From Drosophila pseudoobscura (taxonomy: Eukaryota; Arthropoda; Insecta; Diptera; Drosophilidae): a DNA stretch of 64,000 bases. A program made the translations under genes and the position numbers. A model generated the notes under the pieces. The model did not search any database. It was not told the DNA's origin and saw nothing but the letters and a program-made list of their open reading frames with translations. Where the stretch lies: the NCBI RefSeq assembly GCF_009870125.1, contig NC_046683.1, forward strand, positions 1,488,001 to 1,552,000, given 5' to 3'. This document shows, in pieces, positions 12,101 through 23,838 of this stretch. Each line of letters begins with the position of its first letter. The stretch's first letter is position 1.

Positions 12101-15100
12101 ACGATCCTGGGACAGTTGATCCTTCACCGATCTGGCCCTAATTGTCTGAGATATAGCCCACCGAAGATTGGCGTATAATTGAAATACTGGTTTCTTCTGC
12201 AAGCTATATCTCTGCAATAGGGCGGCCGCTCTGGGCGAGGCACCGATCGACAGTGTGGATCCTCACGCTTCTAGAAGAGTTGGCCCTTCACCGATCTGGC
12301 CCTAATTGTCTGAGATATAGCCTACCGAAGATTGGCGTATAATTGAAATACTGGTTTCTTCTGCACGCTATATCTCTGCAATCCTCGCGCTTCTAAAAGA
12401 GTTGGCCGACAGTGTGGATCCTCGCGATCCTGGGACAGTTGATCCTTCACCGATCTGGCCCTAATTGTCTGAGATATAGCCCACCGAAGATTGGCGTATA
12501 ATTGAAATACTGGTTTCTTCTGCACGCTATATCTCTGCAATTGGGCGGCCGATCTGGGCGAGGCATGTCTTTCCGTGATCGGGAGAGTCCTGCCAATCGA
12601 CTGAAGTCGGAATGAAGGATATCCATTTTTTCACGATTTTCGCAAAAAATCATGATGGTTACATCATTAAATTTGCCAAAAATCGGCCTCATTTTCGAAG
12701 TCGAGATTTTGACGCCGCTCGACAGTATGGAGCCTCACGATCCTGGGACAGTTGATCCTTCACCGATCTGGCCCTAATTGTCTGAGATATAGCCCACCGA
12801 AGATTGGCGTATAATTGAAATACTGGTTTCTTCTGCAAGCTATATCTCTGCAATAGGGCGGCCGCTCTGGGCGAGGCACCGATCGACAGTGTGGATCCTC
12901 GCGCTTCTAGAAGAGTTGGCCCTTCACCGATCTGGCCCTAATTGTCTGAGATATAGCCTACCGAAGATTGGCGTATAATTGAAATACTGGTTTCTTCTGC
13001 ACGCTATATCTCTGCAATCCTCGCGCTTCTAGAAGTGTTGGCCGACAGTGTGGATCCTCGCGATCCTGGGACAGTTGATCCTTCACCGATCTGGCCCTAA
13101 TTGTCTGAGATATAGCCCACCGAAGATTGGCGTATAATTGAAATACTGGTTTCTTCTGCACGCTATATCTCTGCAATAGGGCGGCCGATCTGGGCGAGGC
13201 ACCGATCGACAGTGTGGATCCTCGCGATCCTGGGACAGTTGATCCTTCACCGATCTGGCCCTAATTGTCTGAGATATAGCCTACCGAAGATTGGCGTATA
13301 ATTGAAATACTGGTTTCTTCTGCAAGCTATATCTCTGCAATAGGGCGGCCGATCTGGGCGAGGCACCGATCGACAGTGTGGATCCTCGCGATCCTGGGAC
13401 AGTTGATCCTTCACCGATCTGGCCCTAATTGTCTGAGATATAGCCCACCGAAGATTGGCGTATAATTGAAATACTGGTTTCTTCTGCACGCTATATCTCT
13501 GCAATAAGGCGGCCGATCTGGGCGAGGCACCGATCGACAGTGTGGATCCTCGCGATCCTGGGACAGTTGATCCTTCACCGATCTGGCCCTAATTGTCTGA
13601 GATATACCCTACCGAAGATTGGCGTATAATTGAAATACTGGTTTCTTCTGCACGCTATATCTCTGCAATTGGGCGGCCGATCTGGGCGAGGCATGTCTTT
13701 CCGTGATCGGGAGAGTCCTGCCAATCGACTGAAGTCGGAATGAAGGATATCCATTTTTTCACGATTTTCGCAAAAAATCATGATGGTTACATCATTAAAT
13801 TTGCCAAAAATCGGGCTCATTTTCGAAGTCGAGATTTTGACGCCGCTCGACAGTATGGAGCCTCACGATCCTGGGACAGTTGATCCTTCACCGATCTGGC
13901 CCTAATTGTCTGAGATATAGCCCACCGAAGATTGGCGTATAATTGAAATACTGGTTTCTTCTGCACGCTATATCTCTGCAATCCTCGCGCTTCTAGAAGA
14001 GTTGGCCGACAGTGTGGATCCTCGCGATCCTGGGACAGTTGATCCTTCACCGATCTGGCCCTAATTGTCTGAGATATAGCCCACCGAAGATTGGCGTATA
14101 ATTGAAATACTGGTTTCTTCTGCACGCTATATCTCTGCAATAAGGCGGCCGATCTGGGCGAGGCACCGATCGACAGTGTGGATCCTCGCGATCCTGGGAC
14201 AGTTGATCCTTCACCGATCTGGCCCTAATTGTCTGAGATATACCCTACCGAAGATTGGCGTATAATTGAAATACTGGTTTCTTCTGCACGCTATATCTCT
14301 GCAATTGGGCGGCCGATCTGGGCGAGGCATGTCTTTCCGTGATCGGGAGAGTCCTGCCAATCGACTGAAGTCGGAATGAAGGATATCCATTTTTTCACGA
14401 TTTTCGCAAAAAATCATGATGGTTACATCATTAAATTTGCCAAAAATCGGCCTCATTTTCGAAGTCGAGATTTTGACGCCGCTCGACAGTATGGAGCCTC
14501 ACGATCCTGGGACAGTTGATCCTTCACCGATCTGGCCCTAATTGTCTGAGATATAGCCCACCGAAGATTGGCGTATAATTGAAATACTGGTTTCTTCTGC
14601 ACGCTATATCTCTGCAATAAGGCGGCCGATCTGGGCGAGGCACCGATCGACAGTGTGGATCCTCGCGATCCTGGGACAGTTGATCCTTCACCGATCTGGC
14701 CCTAATTGTCTGAGATATACCCTACCGAAGATTGGCGTATAATTGAAATACTGGTTTCTTCTGCAAGCTATATCTCTGCAATAAGGCGGCCGATCTGGGC
14801 GAGGCACCGATCGACAGTGTGGATCCTCGCGATCCTGGGACAGTTGATCCTTCACCGATCTGGCCCTAATTGTCTGAGATATAGCCTACCGAAGATTGGC
14901 GTATAATTGAAATACTGGTTTCTTCTGCACGCTATATCTCTGCAATTGGGCGGCCGATCTGGGCGAGGCATGTCTTTCCGTGATCGGGAGAGTCCTGCCA
15001 ATCGACTGAAGTCGGAATGAAGGATATCCATTTTTTCACGATTTTCGCAAAAAATCATGATGGTTACATCATTAAATTTGCCAAAAATCGGCCTCATTTT

Positions 15101-18100
15101 CGAAGTCGAGATTTTGACGCCGCTCGACAGTATGGAGCCTCACGATCCTGGGACAGTTGATCCTTCACCGATCTGGCCCTAATTGTCTGAGATATAGCCC
15201 ACCGAAGATTGGCGTATAATTGAAATACTGGTTTCTTCTGCACGCTATATCTCTGCAATAAGGCGGCCGATCTGGGCGAGGCACCGATCGACAGTGTGGA
15301 TCCTCGCGATCCTGGGACAGTTGATCCTTCACCGATCTGGCCCTAATTGTCTGAGATATACCCTACCGAAGATTGGCGTATAATTGAAATACTGGTTTCT
15401 TCTGCACGCTATATCTCTGCAATAAGGCGGCCGATCTGGGCGAGGCACCGATCGACAGTGTGGATCCTCGCGATCCTGGGACAGTTGATCCTTCACCGAT
15501 CTGGCCCTAATTGTCTGAGATATACCCTACCGAAGATTGGCGTATAATTGAAATACTGGTTTCTTCTGCACGCTATATCTCTGCAATTGGGCGGCCGATC
15601 TGGGCGAGGCATGTCTTTCCGTGATCGGGAGAGTCCTGCCAATCGACTGAAGTCGGAATGAAGGATATCCATTTTTTCACGATTTTCGCAAAAAATCATG
15701 ATGGTTACATCATTAAATTTGCCAAAAATCGGCCTCATTTTCGAAGTCGAGATTTTGACGCCGCTCGACAGTATGGAGCCTCACGATCCTGGGACAGTTG
15801 ATCCTTCACCGATCTGGCCCTAATTGTCTGAGATATAGCCTACCGAAGATTGGCGTATAATTGAAATACTGGTTTCTTCTGCACGCTATATCTCTGCAAT
15901 TGGGCGGCCGATCTGGGCTAGGCATGTCTTTCCGTGATCGGGAGAGTCCTGCCAATCGACTGAAGTCGGAATGAAGGATATCCATTTTTTCACGATTTTC
16001 GCAAAAAATCATGATGGTTACATCATTAAATTTGCCAAAAATCGGCCTCATTTTCGAAGTCGAGATTTTGACGCCGCTCGACAGTATGGAGCCTCACGAT
16101 CCTGGGACAGTTGATCCTTCACCGATCTGGCCCTAATTGTCTGAGATATAGCCCACCGAAGATTGGCGTATAATTGAAATACTGGTTTCTTCTGCACGCT
16201 ATATCTCTGCAATAAGGCGGCCGATCTGGGCGAGGCACCGATCGACAGTGTGGATCCTCGCGATCCTGGGACAGTTGATCCTTCACCGATCTGGCCCTAA
16301 TTGTCTGAGATATAGCCCACCGAAGATTGGCGTATAATTGAAATACTGGTTTCTTCTGCACGCTATATCTCTGCAATCCTCGCGCTTCTAGAAGAGTTGG
16401 CCGACAGTGTGGATCCTCGCGATCCTGGGACAGTTGATCCTTCACCGATCTGGCCCTAATTGTCTGAGATATAGCCCACCGAAGATTGGCGTATAATTGA
16501 AATACTGGTTTCTTCTGCACGCTATATCTCTGCAATAAGGCGGCCGATCTGGGCGAGGCACCGATCGACAGTGTGGATCCTCGCGATCCTGGGACAGTTG
16601 ATCCTTCACCGATCTGGCCCTAATTGTCTGAGATATAGCCTACCGAAGATTGGCGTATAATTGAAATACTGGTTTCTTCTGCACGCTATATCTCTGCAAT
16701 TGGGCGGCCGATCTGGGCGAGGCATGTCTTTCCGTGATCGGGAGAGTCCTGCCAATCGACTGAAGTCGGAATGAAGGATATCCATTTTTTCACGATTTTC
16801 GCAAAAAATCATGATGGTTACATCATTAAATTTGCCAAAAATCGGCCTCATTTTCGAAGTCGAGATTTTGACGCCGCTCGACAGTATGGAGCCTCACGAT
16901 CCTGGGACAGTTGATCCTTCACCGATCTGGCCCTAATTGTCTGAGATATAGCCCACCGAAGATTGGCGTATAATTGAAATACTGGTTTCTTCTGCACGCT
17001 ATATCTCTGCAATAAGGCGGCCGATCTGGGCGAGGCACCGATCGATAGTGTGGATCCTCGCGATCCTGGGACAGTTGATCCTTCACCGATCTGGCCCTAA
17101 TTGTCTGAGATATAGCCTACCGAAGATTGGCGTATAATTGAAATACTGGTTTCTTCTGCACGCTATATCTCTGCAATTGGGCGGCCGATCTGGGCGAGGC
17201 ATGTCTTTCCGTGATCGGGAGAGTCCTGCCAATCGACTGAAGTCGGAATGAAGGATATCCATTTTTTCACGATTTTCGCAAAAAATCATGATGGTTACAT
17301 CATTAAATTTGCCAAAAATCGGCCTCATTTTCGAAGTCGAGATTTTGACGCCGCTCGACAGTATGGAGCCTCACGATCCTGGGACAGTTGATCCTTCACC
17401 GATCTGGCCCTAATTGTCTGAGATATAGCCCACCGAAGATTGGCGTATAATTGAAATACTGGTTTCTTCTGCACGCTATATCTCTGCAATAAGGCGGCCG
17501 ATCTGGGCGAGGCACCGATCGACAGTGTGGATCCTCGCGATCCTGGGACAGTTGATCCTTCACCGATCTGGCCCTAATTGTCTGAGATATAGCCTACCGA
17601 AGATTGGCGTATAATTGAAATACTGGTTTCTTCTGCACGCTATATCTCTGCAATTGGGCGGCCGATCTGGGCGAGGCATGTCTTTCCGTGATCGGGAGAG
17701 TCCTGCCAATCGACTGAAGTCGGAATGAAGGATATCCATTTTTTCACGATTTTCGCAAAAAATCATGATGGTTACATCATTAAATTTGCCAAAAATCGGC
17801 CTCATTTTCGAAGTCGAGATTTTGACGCCGCTCGACAGTATGGAGCCTCACGATCCTGGGACAGTTGATCCTTCACCGATCTGGCCCTAATTGTCTGAGA
17901 TATAGCCCACCGAAGATTGGCGTATAATTGAAATACTGGTTTCTTCTGCACGCTATATCTCTGCAATCCTCGCGCTTCTAGAAGAGTTGGCCGACAGTGT
18001 GGATCCTCGCGATCCTGGGACAGTTGATCCTTCACCGATCTGGCCCTAATTGTCTGAGATATAGCCCACCGAAGATTGGCGTATAATTGAAATACTGGTT

Positions 18101-19955
18101 TCTTCTGCACGCTATATCTCTGCAATAAGGCGGCCGATCTGGGCGAGGCACCGATCGACAGTGTGGATCCTCGCGATCCTGGGACAGTTGATCCTTCACC
18201 GATCTGGCCCTAATTGTCTGAGATATAGCCTACCGAAGATTGGCGTATAATTGAAATACTGGTTTCTTCTGCACGCTATATCTCTGCAATTGGGCGGCCG
18301 ATCTGGGCTAGGCATGTCTTTCCGTGATCGGGAGAGTCCTGCCAATCGACTGAAGTCGGAATGAAGGATATCCATTTTTTCACGATTTTCGCAAAAAATC
18401 ATGATGGTTACATCATTAAATTTGCCAAAAATCGGCCTCATTTTCGAAGTCGAGATTTTGACGCCGCTCGACAGTATGGAGCCTCACGATCCTGGGACAG
18501 TTGATCCTTCACCGATCTGGCCCTAATTGTCTGAGATATAGCCCACCGAAGATTGGCGTATAATTGAAATACTGGTTTCTTCTGCACGCTATATCTCTGC
18601 AATCCTCGCGCTTCTAGAAGAGTTGGCCGACAGTGTGGATCCTCGCGATCCTGGGACAGTTGATCCTTCACCGATCTGGCCCTAATTGTCTGAGATATAG
18701 CCCACCGAAGATTGGCGTATAATTGAAATACTGGTTTCTTCTGCACGCTATATCTCTGCAATAAGGCGGCCGATCTGGGCGAGGCACCGATCGACAGTGT
18801 GGATCCTCGCGATCCTGGGACAGTTGATCCTTCACCGATCTGGCCCTAATTGTCTGAGATATAGCCTACCGAAGATTGGCGTATAATTGAAATACTGGTT
18901 TCTTCTGCACGCTATATCTCTGCAATTGGGCGGCCGATCTGGGCGAGGCATGTCTTTCCGTGATCGGGAGAGTCCTGCCAATCGACTGAAGTCGGAATGA
19001 AGGATATCCATTTTTTCACGATTTTCGCAAAAAATCATGATGGTTACATCATTAAATTTGCCAAAAATCGGCCTCATTTTCGAAGTCGAGATTTTGACGC
19101 CGCTCGACAGTATGGAGCCTCACGATCCTGGGACAGTTGATCCTTCACCGATCTGGCCCTAATTGTCTGAGATATAGCCCACCGAAGATTGGCGTATAAT
19201 TGAAATACTGGTTTCTTCTGCACGCTATATCTCTGCAATAAGGCGGCCGATCTGGGCGAGGCACCGATCGACAGTGTGGATCCTCGCGATCCTGGGACAG
19301 TTGATCCTTCACCGATCTGGCCCTAATTGTCTGAGATATACCCTACCGAAGATTGGCGTATAATTGAAATACTGGTTTCTTCTGCACGCTATATCTCTGC
19401 AATTGGGCGGCCGATCTGGGCGAGGCATGTCTTTCCGTGATCGGGAGAGTCCTGCCAATCGACTGAAGTCGGAATGAAGGATATCCATTTTTTCACGATT
19501 TTCGCAAAAAATCATGATGGTTACATCATTAAATTTGCCAAAAATCGGCCTCATTTTCGAAGTCGAGATTTTGACGCCGCTCGACAGTATGGAGCCTCAC
19601 GATCCTGGGACAGTTGATCCTTCACCGATCTGGCCCTAATTGTCTGAGATATAGCCTACCGAAGATTGGCGTATAATTGAAATACTGGTTTCTTCTGCAC
19701 GCTATATCTCTGCAATTGGGCGGCCGATCTGGGCTAGGCATGTCTTTCCGTGATCGGGAGAGTCCTGCCAATCGACTGAAGTCGGAATGAAGGATATCCA
19801 TTTTTTCACGATTTTCGCAAAAAATCATGATGGTTGCATCATTAAATTTGCCAAAAATCGGCCTCATTTTCGAAGTCGAGATTTTGACGCCGCTCGACAG
19901 TATGGAGCCTCACGATCCTGGGACAGTTGATCCTTCACCGATCTGGCCCTAATTG

Positions 19956-21431
19956 TCTGAGATATAGCCCACCGAAGATTGGCGTATAATTGAAATACTG
20001 GTTTCTTCTGCACGCTATATCTCTGCAATAAGGCGGCCGATCTGGGCGAGGCACCGATCGACAGTGTGGATCCTCGCGATCCTGGGACAGTTGATCCTTC
20101 ACCGATCTGGCCCTAATTGTCTGAGATATAGCCCACCGAAGATTGGCGTATAATTGAAATACTGGTTTCTTCTGCACGCTATATCTCTGCAATTGGGCGG
20201 CCGATCTGGGCGAGGCACCGATCGACAGTGTGGATCCTCGCGATCCTGGGACAGTTGATCCTTCACCGATCTGGCATTAATTGTCTGAGATATACCCTAC
20301 CGAAGATTGGCGTATAATTGAAATACTGGTTTCTTCTGCACCCTATATCTCTGCAATATGGCGGCCGATCTGGGCGAGGCACCGATCGACAGTGTGGATC
20401 CTTGCGATCCTGGGACAGTTGATCCTTCACCGATCTGGCCCTAATTGTCTGAGATATACCCTACCGAAGATTGGCGTATAATTGAAATACTGGTTTCTTC
20501 TGCACGCTATATCTGTGCAATAGGGCGGCCGATCTGGGCGAGGCACCGATCGACAGTGTGGATCCTCGCGATCCTGGGACAGTTGATCCTTCACCGATCT
20601 GGCCCTAATTGTCTGAGATATACCCTACCGAAGATTGGCGTATAATTGAAATACTGGTTTCTTCTGCACGCTATATCTCTGCAATAAGGCGGCCGATCTG
20701 GGCGAGGCACCGATCGACAGTGTGGATCCTCGCGATCCTGGGACAGTTGATCCTTCACCGATCTGGCCCTAATTGTCTGAGATATAGCCTACCGAAGATT
20801 GGCGTATAATTGAAATACTGGTTTCTTCTGCACGCTATATCTCTGCAATAAGGCGGCCGATCTGGGCGAGGCACCGATCGACAGTGTGGATCCTCGCGAT
20901 CCTGGGACAGTTGATCCTTCACCGATCTGGCCCTAATTGTCTGAGATATACCCTACCGAAGATTGGCGTATAATTGAAATTCTGGTTTCTTCTGCACGCT
21001 ATATCTGTGCAATAGGGCGGCCGATCTGGGCGAGGCACCGATCGACAGTGTGGATCCTCGCGATCCTGGGACAGTTGATCCTTCACCGATCTGGCCCTAA
21101 TTGTCTGAGATATACCCTACCGAAGATTGGCGTATAATTGAAATACTGGTTTCTTCTGCACGCTATATCTCTGCAATAAGGCGGCCGATCTGGGCGAGGC
21201 ACCGATCGATAGTGTGGATCCTCGCGATCCTGGGACAGTTGATCCTTCACCGATCTGGCCCTAATTGTCTGAGATATAGCCTACCGAAGATTGGCGTATA
21301 ATTGAAATACTGGTTTCTTCTGCAAGCTATATCTCTGCAATAGGGCGGCCGATCTGGGCGAGGCACCGATCGACAGTGTGGATCCTTGCGATCCTGGGAC
21401 AGTTGATCCTTCACCGATCTGGCCCTAATTG
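19956..21431 (+). repeat. Run of nine 164-bp A monomers
   Basis: The distance between the end of the B unit at 19643 and the next B unit at 21432 is 1476 bp, exactly nine 164-bp units. Several carry gagatataccc in place of gagatatagcc, which breaks the 10-bp inverted repeat, and two carry atctgtgcaat. Confidence 0.9.
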
Positions 21432-22146
21432 TCTGAGATATACCCTACCGAAGATTGGCGTATAATTGAAATACTGGTTTCTTCTGCACGCTATATCTCT
21501 GCAATTGGGCGGCCGATCTGGGCTAGGCATGTCTTTCCGTGATCGGGAGAGTCCTGCCAATCGACTGAAGTCGGAATGAAGGATATCCATTTTTTCACGA
21601 TTTTCGCAAAAAATCATGATGGTTCCATCATTAAATTAGCCAAAAATCGGCCTCATTTTCGAAGTCGAGATTTTGACGCCGCTCGACAGTATGGAGCCTC
21701 ACGATCCTGGGACAGTTGATCCTTCACCGATCTGGCCCTAATTGTCTGAGATATAGCCTACCGAAGATTGGCGTATAATTGAAATACTGGTTTCTTCTGC
21801 AAGCTATATCTCTGCAATAGGGCGGCCGATCTGGGCGAGGCACCGATCGACAGTGTGGATCCTCGCGATCCTGGGACAGTTGATCCTTCACCGATCTGGC
21901 CCTAATTGTCTGAGATATAGCCCACCGAAGATTGGCGTATAATTGAAATACTGGTTTCTTCTGCACGCTATATCTCTGCAATTAGGCGGCCGATCTGGGC
22001 GAGGCACCGATCGACAGTGTGGATTCTCGCGATCCTAGAAGAGTTGGCCCTTCACCGATCTGGCTCTAATTGTCTGAGATATAGCTAGGCGAAGATTTGC
22101 ATTTCTTTGAAATACTGGTTTTTTCTATACGCTATTTCTCTTGCAG

Positions 22147-22722
22147 CCACTGGCTGTCCTGCTGCGGGCCACAGCCACGATTCGACTGCTGTGTCGCTGA
22201 GTCGTCAAGGTGGCGTCCCGTCCGCTGCAGCAGCGACCAGAGATCGACATCAGCATCGATCAGCAATCAAATGCTGGCCTACAGCTTTAAGACGCGTAAG
22301 TAAATCATTATATATGTAATTGTGGATACATTTTAAAATATATGTATGTATGTATGTATCTTCCTTCACAGAGGACGTATGTACCCTACGCTTTGCCACA
22401 AACCGAGGCGAATCCGATTTCCCCCCGCCAGACGAAGTCCTAGCAAAGTATCCCAGCCAGACAGAATCGTGTCCTGGTAGGACCGAGGAGCACCCCTTGC
22501 AAGATCGAACATAAGAAGCCATCGTCATCCCACGCCCTGGCCATCGACAACAAGGACTTTGACCATAACGACCAAGGGAAGAGCTAAGCGGGCTACTACC
22601 ATATAGATATATCTCGTTGTTGTTAGGTTTAAGGATATACGCGTCCCATATATTTAAACAGTAGACACAAATGTTTTCCACTTGTTTATCTATTTATACT
22701 AAGCTAAGTTATGATGAATAAA
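22147..22722 (+). pseudogene. Gene 3' end, left arm of the palindrome (exons D and E)
   Basis: Exon D (22147-22295) follows a TCTCTTGCAG acceptor at the satellite border. A 76-bp intron with GTAAGT donor and TTCCTTCACAG acceptor leads to exon E from 22372. The frame joining ...LAYSFKTQ to DVCTLRFATNRG runs to a TAA at 22512-22514. AATAAA lies at 22717-22722 in the 3' flank. A second frame is also open in this arm, so the true reading frame is uncertain. The product is not recognised. The upstream exons are absent or replaced by satellite on this side, so this is probably a gene fragment rather than a working gene. Confidence 0.6.
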
Positions 22723-22778
22723 ACTATTGAAAAATCATCCTTGCTCTTCTTTGAATGGGGGAAAGTATCCCGATTTCA

Positions 22779-23290
22779 GAAAGGCGTGGCACGCGCAGAT
22801 CGGTTCACAGTAAGCGGAGAGGAATAAATATTTTTGATTGGGAAAATGTCCTTGATCCTTGATAAGGACTCCATCAAATCAGGGACATTTTCCTAATCAC
22901 AGGAAGCCGTCGCACGCCCAGATCGGGCCACAAATAGCCGAGAAAACTATATATGCATGGTTGGGGTTGTTGGAGTCCTTACTAAAGGATCAAGGAGATT
23001 TTTCTAATCACGGCGGGCCATGGCACGCCTCGATCGGGCCCCAAATAAGAGAGAAAACAAGATATTTATGTCTTGACCAGATATCCTTTATCCTTGTTCC
23101 TAGGTAAGGACTCCATAAAATCAGGGACATTTTGTCGATTACAGGAAGCCATTGCACGCCCAGATCGTCCTATAAATAGACGAGAAAACTATGTATGTAT
23201 GGTTGGGATTGTTAGAGTCCTTGGCAAAGGTTCAAGGACATTTTTCTAATCACAGGAAGCCGTCGCATGTCCCGATCGGGCCTCAAATAA
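22779..23290 (+). repeat. Five degenerate 111-131-bp tandem units in the palindrome arm
   Basis: A motif like aggaagccgtcgcacgccca recurs near 22779, 22901, 23012, 23143 and 23254 (spacings 122, 111, 131, 111), alternating as a 242-bp double unit. Read on the other strand, its core (ccgatctgggcgtgc, then cctgtgatc, then gtcc) resembles the satellite B segment (ccgatctgggcgaggcatg, then ccgtgatc, then gtcctg). The satellite and palindrome units therefore appear to share ancestry. Confidence 0.7.
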
Positions 23291-23838
23291 CGGAGAAACA
23301 AAACTGGCTTTGAAAATGTAGTTTAAGAAATCACCGATGGGGTCGCCACCGTACAAAAAAAGAAGAGTCGCGTCAAATGGCTGGGATACCAGGCGAACAG
23401 AAATCAGTAGAAGGTAACTGAATTTTTTTAATTTATGGATTCCCATAAGTATGCAACACTTTTTTTGCATTTGCTACAGTTGCATACTTTTGGAGGAAAA
23501 TTAAAAAAAAAATGCAGTTACCTTCTGCTGATTTCTGTTCGCCTGGTATCCCAGCCATTTGACGCGACTCTTTTTTTTGTTATTTCTTAAACTACATTTT
23601 TAAAGCCAGTTCTGTCTTCTCCGTTATTTGTGGACCGATCTGGGCGTGCGACGGCTTCCTGTGATCGACAAAATGTCCCTGATTTGATGGAGTCCTTATC
23701 AAGGATCAAGGACATTTTCGCAATCAAAAATATTTAGTCTTCTCCGCTAACTGTGAACCGATCTGTGCGTGCCACGCCTTTTTGAAATCGGGATACTTAC
23801 CCCCATTCAAAGAAGAGCAAGGATGATTTTTCAATAGT

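Larger units (their letters stand above)
5946..22146 (+). repeat. 16-kb satellite array with 164-bp and 313-bp monomers
   Basis: Each unit can be counted from the recurring tctgagatata. From 6229 to 22072 the distances resolve exactly into 49 units of 164 bp (A), 21 of 313 bp (B), 7 of 159 bp and 1 of 122 bp (C types), totalling 15,844 bp with no net indel. B units start at 7541, 8018, 8495, 9951, 10264, 11191, 11832, 12468, 13596, 14232, 14873, 15514, 15827, 16627, 17104, 17581, 18217, 18853, 19330, 19643 and 21432. Internal units differ by only a few substitutions. The first unit (about 5946-6228) and the last (about 22073-22146) are more diverged. The repeated minus-strand frames of 81-85 codons are a by-product of monomer identity. 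Possible relatives are satellites derived from foldback or DINE-1/Helitron elements, or the SGM elements of the obscura group; none can be tested here. Confidence 0.95.

Noticed and set aside
6229..22072. Regular repeats as a CRISPR-like array
   Set aside because: The units are head-to-tail monomers with no unique spacers, in an intron-bearing eukaryotic genome.
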